Shown: positions 44,386-52,802, numbered from the stretch's first letter. The stretch: 64,000 nucleotides of DNA from Natronoarchaeum rubrum (GCF_024494695.1 NZ_JANHDP010000001.1:558001-622000); one strand, 5' to 3'. Program-made: numbers and translations. The notes: a model not told the origin generated them from the sequence alone.

Positions 44386-44826
44386 CTATCCCTCGACCCG
44401 GTGGCGCTCGGCCTCGGTCGCGGCGAGCTGGAGGTCCTGCCGGAGCGCCGCGATGGCGTCCTCCGGGTCGGTCTCCGAGTCGAAGACCCGGTCGAAGCCG
44501 AGCTCGCGGAACTTCCGGCGGGTCTCCTCGAAGTCGTCCTGTCCGACGGCGAGGTTGCCGCCGATGTAGGTCAGGACGTCGAGGCCGGCCTCGTCGAGGC
44601 GCTCGCGGAACCCCTGGCAGTCCTGTTCCGCGTGGCCGTACAGCGACGAGATCAGTACAGCCTCGGCGTCGGCGTCGTCCGCTGCGGTGATGAAGTCCTC
44701 TTGAGAGGTCTGGACGCCCAGGTTGACGACGTCGAACCCCGCTGCGCGCAGGGCCTGTTCTAGAATCGTGATGCCGACGACGTGCGCGTCGGATCCGATG
44801 ACGCCGAGGATGACTGTCTTCGCCAT
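44386..44826 (-). CDS. glmS: glutamate (methylaspartate) mutase sigma subunit, B12-binding
   Basis: 146 residues with the cobalamin-binding fold. The D-x-H-x-x-G motif is Asp13, His15 and Gly18 in GSDAHVVGITIL; His15 is the lower axial ligand to cobalt. ALLISSLYGHAEQD and VLTYIGGNLAVG also fit. It pairs with GlmE encoded immediately downstream. On the minus strand CTATAAG near 44859-44866 is a TATA box giving a leader of about ten bases, so this gene heads the five-gene operon. Confidence 0.95.
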   Translation of the reverse strand: MAKTVILGVIGSDAHVVGITILEQALRAAGFDVVNLGVQTSQEDFITAADDADAEAVLISSLYGHAEQDCQGFRERLDEAGLDVLTYIGGNLAVGQDDFEETRRKFRELGFDRVFDSETDPEDAIAALRQDLQLAATEAERHRVEG

Positions 44827-45000
44827 GTCGGTGTCTCGACGGTCGAATGAAGAACCCTTATAGTTAATGGTTTTTCATGATAATATTCCTTAAGGGATTA
44901 GATATAGTCGGATGGTAGACAATCACAACGGTTGAGAGACAACCACATTCTTCATGATTTATAGGGAATGTTTTTCCCTCCCCTCCCCGACGCCCACTCC
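44827..45000. promoter_or_regulatory. divergent, AT-rich control region of the methylaspartate cluster
   Basis: 174 nt between glmS and mct. TATA-like boxes are seen on both strands: CTATAAG (minus, 44859-44866) and TTTATAGG (plus, 44960-44967). TTCATGAT occurs twice (44875-44882 and 44953-44960), next to each box, and GGTTG/CAACC forms a small hairpin near 44930-44945. The position suits a shared regulator; which one is unknown. Confidence 0.65.
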
Positions 45001-46170
45001 ATGGGAGCGCTCGACGACTTGCGCGTGCTCGATCTGACGCAGGTGCTCGCCGGCCCGTACTGCACGATGTTGCTCGCGGACATGGGCGCGGACGTGGTAA
45101 AGATCGAGCGCCCGGGCGGGGACCTCATCCGGTCGAACCCGCCGTTCTACGAGGACGCCGACGCCGAAGCGTACGGCGGCTACTTTCAGTCCGTGAACCG
45201 CGGCAAGCGCAGCGTCGAGCTGAACCTCGGCGACGACGCCGACCGCGAGGACTTCCTCTCGCTCGTCGAGCGCGCAGACGTCGTCGTCGAGAACTACCGC
45301 GCGGGGACGATGGAGCAGTTCGATCTCGGCTACGAGACGCTGCGGGAGCGCAACCCCGAGTTAATCTACAGCTCGATCCGGGGCTTCGGCGACCCGCGTA
45401 CCGGCGAGACCCATCGACAAGGGCAACCGTCGTTCGATCTGGTCGCCCAGGCGCTCGGCGGCGTCATGGAGATCACGGGCCAGGAGGACGGCCCGCCGAC
45501 GAAGGTCGGCCCCGGTGTCGGCGACCTCTTCACCGCGGCGCTCAACGCGGTGGGGATTCTCGCCGCGGTCCACCACCGCGACCGCACGGGCGAGGGCCAG
45601 TACGTCGACACCGCGATGTACGACGCCATGATCAGCCTCTGCGAGCGGACGGTCTACCAGCACTCTTACGACGGCGCGGCGCCGACCCGACAGGGCAACT
45701 CACACCCGACGCTGTTCCCCTACGACGCGTTCGAGACCGCGGACGGCTACGTCGTGATCGCCGCGTTCGGGAGCAACCACTGGCGCGAACTCTGCGAGGC
45801 GATGGATCGACCGGATCTCGCAGCGGAGTATCCCGACCGCGAAAGCCGGCTCGCCAACCGCGAGTCGCTGCGTGAGGCCATCGTCGAGTGGACGCGGAGC
45901 AAGCCGACCGACGCCGTGCTCGACGCGCTCGACGGGCTGCCGACCGCTCCCGTGCAGGACGCTGCCGACATCGCGGCCGATCCTCACGTCGAGGCGCGCG
46001 AGATGCGCGTCGGCGTCGACCAGCCGGGCGCCGACGCCGAAGTCGCGATCGCGGGGAATCCCATCAAGATGACTCGGACGCCGACCCGGCCGGGCGAGCG
46101 CGCGCCGCTGCTCGACGAACACCGGTCGGAGCTACTGGACGACGCCGCACAGGCCGAGGCGGACGACTGA
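45001..46170 (+). CDS. mct: succinyl-CoA:mesaconate CoA-transferase (CaiB/BaiF family)
   Basis: 389 residues from ATG 45001. Class III CoA-transferase features: LRVLDLTQVLAGPYCTMLLADMGADVVKIE at the start (the Asp nucleophile lies further on, in the family segment near FGDPRTGE/FDLVAQ), VVENYRAGTMEQFDLGY, IYSSIRGFG and YVDTAMYDAMI. In this cluster it should activate mesaconate to mesaconyl-CoA using succinyl-CoA. It is the only cycle gene on the plus strand, divergent from glmS. The upstream in-frame extension (44968) precedes the predicted transcription start. Confidence 0.9.
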   Translation: MGALDDLRVLDLTQVLAGPYCTMLLADMGADVVKIERPGGDLIRSNPPFYEDADAEAYGGYFQSVNRGKRSVELNLGDDADREDFLSLVERADVVVENYRAGTMEQFDLGYETLRERNPELIYSSIRGFGDPRTGETHRQGQPSFDLVAQALGGVMEITGQEDGPPTKVGPGVGDLFTAALNAVGILAAVHHRDRTGEGQYVDTAMYDAMISLCERTVYQHSYDGAAPTRQGNSHPTLFPYDAFETADGYVVIAAFGSNHWRELCEAMDRPDLAAEYPDRESRLANRESLREAIVEWTRSKPTDAVLDALDGLPTAPVQDAADIAADPHVEAREMRVGVDQPGADAEVAIAGNPIKMTRTPTRPGERAPLLDEHRSELLDDAAQAEADD

Positions 46171-46298
46171 TCGGGGAGCCATAGCGGACGACTGACTGGG
46201 GCCCATTTTTCCTCGCCGGGCGAGGTTTCAAGTATGCGTCGGGAAACGGTACTGGTAATGACGAGTCAGCGAGCGACACACAGGGGAGGGGACCGCGA

Positions 46299-48146
46299 GT
46301 GAGCGAGCAAGAGCGCATCCGGATCGGCGAGCTGACCGCCGCGGCGGGCGAGGAAAACTCGGGCGCGCCCGTCGAACTCCCCGTCGTCGACGTGCTGACG
46401 GGCCGCGGCTTCGTGACGGGCAAGAGCGGATCCGGGAAGTCAAACACAGCCAGCGTCGTGATCGAGGAGTTGCTCGACGCGGGCTACCCCGTCCTGATCG
46501 TCGACACCGACGGCGAGTACTACGGGCTCAAGGAGGAGTACGAACTGCTCCACGCCGGCGCCGACGAGGAGTGCGACATCCAGATCGGCCCCGACCACGC
46601 CGAGAAGATCGCGAATCTCGCCTTAGAGGAGAACGTCCCGATCATTCTCGACGTCTCGGGCTATCTGGACGAGGACGTCGCTGACGAACTGCTCCGGGAG
46701 ACCGCCCGGCACCTGTTCACCAAGGAAAAGAAGCTGAAGAAACCGTTCCTGCTGGTGGTCGAGGAGGTCCACGAGTACCTCCCCCAGAAGGGCGGCGGCG
46801 GCGAGACGGGCAAGATGCTGATCAAGATCGGCAAGCGCGGGCGCAAGCACGGGCTCGGTATCATGGGGATCAGCCAGCGGCCCGCCGACGTCAAGAAGGA
46901 CTTCATCACGCAGGCGAACTGGCTCGTCTGGCACCGGCTCACCTGGGACAACGACACCAAAGTCGTCGGGCGCGTCGTCGACACCGAGTACCAGGAAGCC
47001 GTCTCCGAACTGGCCGACGGCGAGGCGTTCCTCCAGACCGACTGGACCGAGGTCGACGTGCGCCAGATCCAGTTCCGTCGCAAGCGCACGTTCGACGCCG
47101 GCGCCACGCCCGGCCTCGACGACTTCGAGCGGCCCGAACTCAAGTCCGTCAGCGACTCGCTGATGGACGACCTCGAAACGATCTCCGAGGAAGAGGAGCA
47201 ACGCGAGAGCGAACTCGCCGACCTCCAGCAGGAACTCGACAAGAAGGTCGCGAAGATCAACCAGTTAGAGCAGGACCTCGAGAACGCACGGGACGTCTCG
47301 AACGCCGCCCGCCAGCTCGCCAACGCGTTCTCGCGGGGCGACGTGGCGTCGACGCCGGAGGAGGTCGAGTCGCGACTCGCCGCCAAGGACGACCGCATCG
47401 GGGAACTCGAAGACCGCGTCGAAGATCTGGAAGCCGAACTCGACGACGCCCACGAGTACATCGACCAGCTCGAAGCGGAGAACCAGCGCCTGCAGGAGGC
47501 GACCGCGCCGATCGACTTCGACGACGAGCGGGCCACGGTGCAGGCGTCGTTCCCCGCCGGCGGGGCCGACGCCGCGGATGCCGCGGCGACTGACGCTGAC
47601 GGCGTTGCTCCGGAACGACCGGGCGCTGATGGCGTCGCCCCCGAGCGACCGGACGATGGCGATGCCGGCAGACAACACTCGAACGGCGACGCCGCGGTCG
47701 CGGTCGACGCGGATACACAGCCAGCGGAGAGCGAGTCGACGACGAGCGACGACGCTGCGGACACGGAGCGCCCCGACTCGTCAGCAGAGACTACAGCAGA
47801 AGACCTCGACGCCGAAAGCGTGCTGGCGTACGTCCGCAGCGATCCGATCGCGCCGGAGGTCGCCGACGCCGCGGAGCGAGCCCACGTCGACGAGGCCGCG
47901 CGGCGCGCCGTCGTCGAAGAAGTCGCGGCGGACGGCCCGATCGCCGCGGCGTCGATCGCCGAGCGGACCGACGTGCAGGTCCAGTACGTCTGGACGTTCC
48001 TCTCGGAGCTCCGCGATCGACCGTACCTCGTTCGCAACCCGCAAGGCGAATACGCGTTCGATCTCGATGCGCTGATCGCTTGCGGACAACGGGTCGAAGA
48101 AGACGTAGACGGGCTCGACGCGCTGCTCGAACGGTTCGACGCCTAG
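46299..48146 (+). CDS. HerA-like ATPase with coiled coil and C-terminal winged helix
   Basis: 615 residues from GTG 46299. A HAS-barrel-like start leads to Walker A GKSGSGKS (residues 41-48), Walker B-like FLLVVEEVHEYLP, and GISQRPADVKKDFI and NWLVWHRLTWDND motifs of HerA/FtsK-type ring ATPases. Residues 285-400 form a long coiled coil, then an acidic Ala/Asp/Ser-rich linker with a duplicated GVAPERP, then a winged helix with QVQYVWTFLSELRDRPYL. HerA proteins translocate DNA in end resection with NurA, but no nurA is adjacent. The stop overlaps the convergent regulator's stop in a shared CTAG. Confidence 0.85.
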   Translation: MSEQERIRIGELTAAAGEENSGAPVELPVVDVLTGRGFVTGKSGSGKSNTASVVIEELLDAGYPVLIVDTDGEYYGLKEEYELLHAGADEECDIQIGPDHAEKIANLALEENVPIILDVSGYLDEDVADELLRETARHLFTKEKKLKKPFLLVVEEVHEYLPQKGGGGETGKMLIKIGKRGRKHGLGIMGISQRPADVKKDFITQANWLVWHRLTWDNDTKVVGRVVDTEYQEAVSELADGEAFLQTDWTEVDVRQIQFRRKRTFDAGATPGLDDFERPELKSVSDSLMDDLETISEEEEQRESELADLQQELDKKVAKINQLEQDLENARDVSNAARQLANAFSRGDVASTPEEVESRLAAKDDRIGELEDRVEDLEAELDDAHEYIDQLEAENQRLQEATAPIDFDDERATVQASFPAGGADAADAAATDADGVAPERPGADGVAPERPDDGDAGRQHSNGDAAVAVDADTQPAESESTTSDDAADTERPDSSAETTAEDLDAESVLAYVRSDPIAPEVADAAERAHVDEAARRAVVEEVAADGPIAAASIAERTDVQVQYVWTFLSELRDRPYLVRNPQGEYAFDLDALIACGQRVEEDVDGLDALLERFDA

Positions 48147-48958
48147 TTGAGCATCGACTGGGCGACCGTCGCGAGCTGATCGTTGCCCGCGGCTTCGAGT
48201 CGGTCGTCACCGAGCGTCAGGCGCAGGCGCGGACGGCCGACGTCGATCGGAACCTTCTCCGTCTCGATCAGGCCCATCTCCTCGAGCTCGGTCTTGGTGC
48301 GGGAGAACGTCGCCTTGCTGGCGACGCCGGTGTCCTCGCCCCACTTGCTCACGTCGTACAGCAGTTCCTCGTTCTTGGCGGCGACCAGCAGGCTGATCGT
48401 CACCTCGTCGAGGCCGTCGCCGTCGCCGCGCGCGGTTTCGAGCGACCCCAGCATCGCCTCGAAGTCCCGCTCGGCGTGCTCGCCCATCTCCGTCGAGAGG
48501 CCCTCGCGAACCTTCGACAGCGGCGGCGTCCGCAGGGGGTACGTCTCCGCCTCGTCCCACTGTCGACCGTAGGTCTCGATCGCGTCGGCGACGAACGCGT
48601 CGTCGTCGGAGACGAGCCCGGCGACCGACGCTCCGGCGTCGACGACGGCGACGACGGCGTCGTCGTGGAGCAACAGCGGGTTCCCCTCGGCGTCCTCGTT
48701 CACGCGGAGTTCGAGCGCATCGGCCTCGATCAGGTCGGCGGCGTTGCTGGCGACGATGAAGTCGCTCATCACGTCCTTGACCGTGTCGGGGTGGCCCAGC
48801 AGGCGCACCGTCGGCGGCGCGTCGGCGTCCGCCAGCGTCGACACGAGTTCCCGAACTGTCTCGCCGGACGGGTTCACCGCCGTCAGTTCGTCGTCGGCCG
48901 CGTCGACGGCGTCGCGCACGAGGTCCGCTCGCGTTCGATCGAGTATATTCTCGCTCAT
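48143..48958 (-). CDS. tbsP: TrmB-like transcriptional regulator of the TbsP family (DUF5821)
   Basis: 271 residues. The N-terminal 160 residues form a ligand/regulatory domain (VRLLGHPDTVKDVM, LLHDDAVVAVVDAGASVAGLV); the C-terminal winged helix has DEVTISLLVAAKNEELLYDVSKWGEDTGVAS and SRTKTELEEMGLIETEKVP. I recall this haloarchaeal family as TbsP, a regulator of central metabolism acting with TrmB; assignment is from memory. AAATTAAAT on the minus strand near 48985-48993 is a good TATA box. Its end shares CTAG (48143-48146) with the HerA-like gene. Confidence 0.8.
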   Translation of the reverse strand: MSENILDRTRADLVRDAVDAADDELTAVNPSGETVRELVSTLADADAPPTVRLLGHPDTVKDVMSDFIVASNAADLIEADALELRVNEDAEGNPLLLHDDAVVAVVDAGASVAGLVSDDDAFVADAIETYGRQWDEAETYPLRTPPLSKVREGLSTEMGEHAERDFEAMLGSLETARGDGDGLDEVTISLLVAAKNEELLYDVSKWGEDTGVASKATFSRTKTELEEMGLIETEKVPIDVGRPRLRLTLGDDRLEAAGNDQLATVAQSMLN

Positions 48959-49371
48959 ACGCTACTCTGTTAACTCTTCACACATTTAATTTTATCGGCC
49001 TGCGGGTGGTGATCGCAAATTACGCCAATCACCGCGGAAACAACCGTCGACGGCACGGCCCTCGGATCGTGCTATCGTCCGCATAAGGATATATCCGTCC
49101 TTGTTCAATTTTGCTCCGTCGCCGCAAATCTCTCGGGCGTCTCGTTAGAACTAACGACACGACTCCCCCCTCGCGCGCGTTCGTCGCGCCACGGACAGCG
49201 CTGATATCGAAACCGGTGTCGACGACGGTGGCAATCCTGAACGGGGAATCGTCCTTCGGAGCAGGTGCAGATAGTACGACGCCGGGCCGACACCCTCGTA
49301 CTGTTCGCGCTCGACGGATCGCTGTCGCCGGCATAGGAACGTTTTTCCCGAATCCGTCCACAGATCGGTGT
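48959..49371. other. 413-nt gene-free region
   Basis: It holds the AT-rich tbsP promoter at its left end. A 6-bp inverted repeat GGTGAT/ATCACC (49008-49013 and 49028-49033, 14-bp spacer) and the palindrome GGATATATCC (49087-49096) are the only regular signals seen; either could bind a regulator. A GTTTTTC run near 49341-49347 may be the TATA box of the DUF5785 gene. Frames across this region show no protein-like features. Confidence 0.4.
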
Positions 49372-49692
49372 ATGGACTGGCCGCACGATCCCGACGACGA
49401 GGAGGGCAGCGAAGGGATGCGTAAGTACGGGATGGCGATCATCGCCAAGAAGGTCGACGAGGACGAGGACTTCCCGCTGTCGGCCGAGGAGTTCGTCGCC
49501 GAGCACGGCGACGAGCCGATCCGCATCAACTACCAGCGCGTCGTCAGCCTCCGAGAGATTTTCGAGCACGTCGACGCCGAGGAGTTCGAGACGATCGTCG
49601 ACATGCACAAGGAAGTCGGGAAAGCGATCCGCGAGGGCGGCTACTGGGACTACCACCCCGTCGGCTCGAATCCCGAGACCAAGCGCGCCTGA
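49372..49692 (+). CDS. DUF5785 family protein
   Basis: 106 residues from ATG 49372, starting MDWPHDPDDEEGSEGMRKYGM and continuing AIIAKKVDEDEDFPLSAEEF, a compact acidic alpha/beta domain, and YWDYHPVGSNPETKR. This is a conserved haloarchaeal family without known function; the assignment to DUF5785 is from memory. The possible frame extension back to 49111 lacks typical composition. It precedes the GTP cyclohydrolase gene by 78 nt on the same strand. Confidence 0.82.
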   Translation: MDWPHDPDDEEGSEGMRKYGMAIIAKKVDEDEDFPLSAEEFVAEHGDEPIRINYQRVVSLREIFEHVDAEEFETIVDMHKEVGKAIREGGYWDYHPVGSNPETKRA

Positions 49693-49770
49693 GTCGGGAC
49701 GCCGGACCGCAGTTGACTGCCGCGCCGCTTCGCGTCACTTATACGAGATGCTTCACAAGAAGGTGATACC

Positions 49771-50532
49771 GTGACGAACACGCAGGTTACGCTCGTTCAG
49801 ATCGACAACTACGGCCCGTGGACGGTGACGCCGGAACCGCGCCGGGAAGTCGACCTCCAGACGCTACAGTCCCGCCTGTACGCTGACCTCTCGCAGCTCG
49901 TCGGCAACCGGGGCGGCTACGTCTTCTTTACCCGGTTCGACAACATGATCGCCGTGACCAACGGGCTCGACGAGTCCGACCACGCGATGATCCAGGAGTC
50001 GATCGGGAACCGCTACCCGGTGACCGTCAGCCTCTCGGTGGCCACGGGCACGACGCCCGCCCACGCGCTCGCGGACGCCACCGATCGGCTGCAGGACCGT
50101 GGCAGCGCGCAGGACAAGAACCGCCGCGAAATTCTGTGCGGGCGCACGATCGGAGACGAGCACCGTACCGACGAGGACGTCCGGATCGCCCACTTCGACG
50201 TGATCGACGCGACCGGCGAGTACACCGACCGGCTCAGCGCGTTCGAGACGTTCATCGAGATCGAGCAGGGGTACGCGACGCTGATGAAACAGATGCACGG
50301 CGAAAACGACGCGCTCTCCTTTTTCGTCGGCGGCGACAACGTCATCGCGACATGTCCGACGCTCGGCGAAGAGGACTACATCGACGCGATCGACCACGTC
50401 TCCGAGATCGCCGGCGTTGACCTCCGCGTCGGCGTCGGCGCCGGGAAGACGGCCCACGAGGCCGGGATGGACGCCAAACACGCGCTGGAGAACGCCCGGG
50501 CGAGCGGTGACGCGGTCTGGTTCGCCGAGTGA
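49771..50532 (+). CDS. arfA: GTP cyclohydrolase III (archaeal type, riboflavin pathway)
   Basis: 253 residues from a GTG start. MTNTQVTLVQIDNYGPWTVTPEPRREVDLQ, FTRFDNMIAVTNG, FFVGGDNVIAT and VGVGAGKTAHEAGMDAKHAL match archaeal ArfA/Gch3, which is built from two tandem palm-like domains related to nucleotidyl cyclases. The enzyme opens GTP to 2-amino-5-formylamino-6-ribosylaminopyrimidinone 5'-phosphate, the first committed step to riboflavin and F420 precursors in archaea. The next-but-one step enzyme ArfC is encoded at 15848. Confidence 0.93.
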   Translation: MTNTQVTLVQIDNYGPWTVTPEPRREVDLQTLQSRLYADLSQLVGNRGGYVFFTRFDNMIAVTNGLDESDHAMIQESIGNRYPVTVSLSVATGTTPAHALADATDRLQDRGSAQDKNRREILCGRTIGDEHRTDEDVRIAHFDVIDATGEYTDRLSAFETFIEIEQGYATLMKQMHGENDALSFFVGGDNVIATCPTLGEEDYIDAIDHVSEIAGVDLRVGVGAGKTAHEAGMDAKHALENARASGDAVWFAE

Positions 50533-50640
50533 CACCGCTTTCGGACGACCATCCTGGTTCGAGAGCAGCCACACCGAGCGCCGAAAACGTCTACAAGAAC
50601 TAATCTACCGCGGGAACGGTGATAAGTGTGGTGTAGGTAG

Positions 50641-50648
50641 CTTTTAGA
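50641..50648 (+). promoter_or_regulatory. TATA-like box of the CBS-domain gene
   Basis: CTTTTAGA is centred about 27 nt before ATG 50672, predicting a leaderless transcript and excluding the ATG-like start at 50657. TGCTACTTTGTCACA lies between box and start and also occurs upstream of the substrate-binding lipoprotein gene (complement of 7919-7933). Confidence 0.45.
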
Positions 50649-50671
50649 CCGCTCGCTTGCTACTTTGTCAC

Positions 50672-51268
50672 ATGGACGACGACGTGACAGTGCGCGACAT
50701 GATGTCCCGGGAGTACGTCGGCGTCAGCGAGTCCGACGCGGTCGCGGACGTCGCGGACGTGCTCTGCGAGGACGAGGCGACGCTCGCCGCCGTCGTCCGG
50801 GGCAGCCGGCCGGTCGGCGTCGTGACGGCTCACGACCTGCTGTCGCACGTCTCGGACGACGCGGCGTCGATGACGGTCGGCGACGTGATGCGGGAGCCCG
50901 AGCCGACGACCGCGCCCGACCGATCGTTCCTCGACGCGCTGGACCTGATGTCGACGCAGGGCACCCGGCGACTGCTCGTGACCGACGACGACGAACTGGT
51001 CGGCGTGCTGACCGCCGACGACGCGGTGACTGCAGCGACCTCGCTGCTACAGAACGGCGGCGCCGGCGTGGAGTCGGATCGACAGCCGATCGGCGCGGAC
51101 GTCGGTACCGAGGCCGCTGCCGCCGGGAGCGTCTCGGACGATCGCGCCCGTGCGAGCGCGAACACGAACTACTCCTCTCAGAGCGTTTGCGAGAGCTGCG
51201 GCTCGCTGACCCGCGACCTCCAGAACTTCAACGGGCAGCTCATCTGCGCCGACTGTCGAGACGTGTGA
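50672..51268 (+). CDS. CBS-domain pair with C-terminal zinc ribbon
   Basis: 198 residues from ATG 50672. Two CBS repeats (VRDMMSREYVGVSESDAVADVADVL and VGDVMREPEPTTAPDRSFLDALDLM) span residues 5-125 and form a Bateman module that usually binds adenine nucleotides. After a Gly/Ala/Asp linker the C-terminus has CESC and CADC, a four-cysteine zinc ribbon. The combination suggests energy-state sensing linked to a protein or nucleic-acid contact. Partners are unknown. Confidence 0.88.
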   Translation: MDDDVTVRDMMSREYVGVSESDAVADVADVLCEDEATLAAVVRGSRPVGVVTAHDLLSHVSDDAASMTVGDVMREPEPTTAPDRSFLDALDLMSTQGTRRLLVTDDDELVGVLTADDAVTAATSLLQNGGAGVESDRQPIGADVGTEAAAAGSVSDDRARASANTNYSSQSVCESCGSLTRDLQNFNGQLICADCRDV

Positions 51269-51335
51269 GTCGAACGGGAGCTCCTCGCCGGGGGTTACCG
51301 TCTCGGTCGCTCACGATACTGACGAACCGCTAGCC

Positions 51336-51818
51336 ATGGACATCGAACGGCCCGCGATCGAGGATGTCGACGAACTTTCCGATCTCTGGGTCGCGCTGGC
51401 CCGCGAGCAGCGCGCTCACGGCACGCACATCCGCCCCGAAGCCAACCGCTCGCGGATCGCGGAGACGATGAACCGCCACGCCATCGCCGAGGAGGCGTTC
51501 GTCGCGCGGGCGAACGGTGAGATCGTCGGGTTCGTGACCTACGAGCGCGCCGGCGAGGGCTTCGAGACGGACGTCGACCGCGGCGTCGTCCAGAACCTGT
51601 ACGTCAGGCCGGCGTTCCGCGACGCTGGCGTCGGGGCGTCGCTGCTCGCTCGGGCCGAAGCCGACCTCGCCGCGAACGGCGCCGACGCGATCACCGTCGA
51701 GGCGATGGCCGACAACGAAGCCGCCCGCAGATTTTATCGGTCGAACGGATACGGTCGCCACCGGGTCGCGCTGGAGAAGCGACTGCGAGACGAAAACCAC
51801 TCAAAGGATGGGGGCTAA
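51336..51818 (+). CDS. GNAT family N-acetyltransferase
   Basis: 160 residues. The acetyl-CoA-binding motif A is VVQNLYVRPAFRDAGVGASLL near residues 85-108, and the C-terminal motif NEAARRFYRSNGYGRHRVALEK is typical. It transfers an acetyl group from acetyl-CoA to an amine; the substrate is unknown. It ends 11 nt before tRNA-Thr(UGU). A second GNAT protein, fused to DUF5816, is encoded at 61248. Confidence 0.9.
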   Translation: MDIERPAIEDVDELSDLWVALAREQRAHGTHIRPEANRSRIAETMNRHAIAEEAFVARANGEIVGFVTYERAGEGFETDVDRGVVQNLYVRPAFRDAGVGASLLARAEADLAANGADAITVEAMADNEAARRFYRSNGYGRHRVALEKRLRDENHSKDGG

Positions 51819-51829
51819 CGACTATTCGC

Positions 51830-51903
51830 GCCAGGGGAGCTTGGGCGGTTCAAGCACTCGACTTGTAATCGAGAATCCAGGGGTTCAAATCCCCTCCCTG
51901 GCT
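51830..51903 (+). tRNA. tRNA-Thr(UGU)
   Basis: 74 nt. Acceptor GCCAGGG pairs with CCCTGGC and discriminator T, as usual for archaeal tRNA-Thr. D-stem GCTT/AAGC; anticodon stem CTCGA/TCGAG closes loop CTTGTAA (anticodon TGT); T-arm AGGGG-TTCAAAT-CCCCT. CCA is not encoded. Position 8 is G instead of the usual U, which is odd. A degenerate copy of the T-arm follows at 52003-52020. Confidence 0.92.
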
Positions 51904-51947
51904 CTTCTGTCCGAACGAACGTGAGGACGAAGAGCGACCGGAAAGAT

Positions 51948-52021
51948 GTGAATCGGGGAGCGGGAAGTGAGCAAGCGGCAGCGAGCGAACGGGAACGACC
52001 GTGGTTCAGATCCCCTCCCAA
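51948..52021 (+). repeat. tRNA-tail repeat after tRNA-Thr
   Basis: A body nearly identical to 35000-35055 (GAGCGGGAAGTGAGCAAGCG then GCAGCGAGCGAACGGGAACG and ACCGTGGTTCA) ends in GTTCAGATCCCCTCCC, which matches the T-arm and acceptor of this locus's tRNA-Thr, not that of tRNA-Ser. The 214-nt stretch 51904-52118 holds no gene apart from the promoter of the next one. Confidence 0.8.
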
Positions 52022-52127
52022 CCCGAACGCCGCTCCGAGGGCGGACCGTCTACAACTCGACGCCGGCCCGGTCCTCGCCGACGCCGAACCGAGTTCGTTT
52101 TATCGACCGTAGCCCAACGTGGCCGGC

Positions 52128-52787
52128 GTGGAGAACGTAACAGACCGGACGAGCAACCCGTTCGGCATGCGACCGCCCTGTGAGGACGTCTGCGCGGCCG
52201 ACGGCCCCGAGGCCGCGTTCGGCTACGGCGACGCCAACGCCGACTTCCACGTGATCGGCGACCGCCCGGACGTCCACGGCGGCCGCGAGACTGGGATCCC
52301 GTTCACGGACTCGGGCGCCGGCGATCGGTTGCAGGACGTGTTACGGAACGTAGGGCTGCTGGCCGAATCCGACGGCGACCCCGACCCGTCGAACGTCTTC
52401 CTGAGCTACCTCTACATGTGCTGTCTGCCGGAGGGAGAATCCCCCGACGAGCGCGAATACGCCGAACTGGAACCGTTCTTCGACGCCGAACTTCGGGCCA
52501 TCGCGGCGCACGTGTTGCTGCCCGTCGGCGAGCGCGCGACCGCACACGTTCTGGAGAACTACACCGCCCAGGCGAGGCGCCTCGAACTGGACATGCGCGA
52601 GCTACACGCCGCCGAAATCAAGGGCAGCGGCTTCCTCGTCGTTCCGATCCGGGAGCCGACGGAGTGGACCGACACGGACGCCGAGCGCATCGACGCGCGG
52701 CTCCGCGCGATGCTGGCTGGCGACTACCGCCAGACCTCTGACCTCAGCCGGTTCCTCGTCGACGACGAGCGGTACATGGTCCGATAG
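52128..52787 (+). CDS. degenerate uracil-DNA glycosylase paralogue
   Basis: 219 residues from GTG 52128; TTTTATCG at 52098-52105 is about 26 nt upstream, and the start then matches the paralogue at 33117 (eight residues before SNPFGM). It aligns with that protein throughout: GIPFTDSGAG parallels GVPFTGDEAG, and LLPVGERA parallels IVPVGERA. The catalytic GEMPG segment is GDRPDVHGG here, and the fourth Fe-S cysteine (SCEPYL) is replaced (YAELEPFF), though CEDVC and CC remain. It probably lost glycosylase activity and may bind DNA or act as a partner. It lies next to tRNA-Thr and its repeat. Confidence 0.78.
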   Translation: MENVTDRTSNPFGMRPPCEDVCAADGPEAAFGYGDANADFHVIGDRPDVHGGRETGIPFTDSGAGDRLQDVLRNVGLLAESDGDPDPSNVFLSYLYMCCLPEGESPDEREYAELEPFFDAELRAIAAHVLLPVGERATAHVLENYTAQARRLELDMRELHAAEIKGSGFLVVPIREPTEWTDTDAERIDARLRAMLAGDYRQTSDLSRFLVDDERYMVR

Positions 52788-52802
52788 CCGACCGCGGCCC
52801 CG

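Noticed and set aside
48959..49110. Possible untranslated RNA upstream of the DUF5785 gene
   Set aside because: Only a short inverted repeat and one palindrome; the AT-rich part is explained by the tbsP promoter.
49111..49371. N-terminal extension of the DUF5785 gene
   Set aside because: Composition differs from the family domain and no conserved residues; ATG 49372 matches the expected protein length.
51815..52021. Minus-strand frame MGGDLNHGRSRSLAAA over tRNA-Thr
   Set aside because: Same artefact as above; it covers a tRNA gene.
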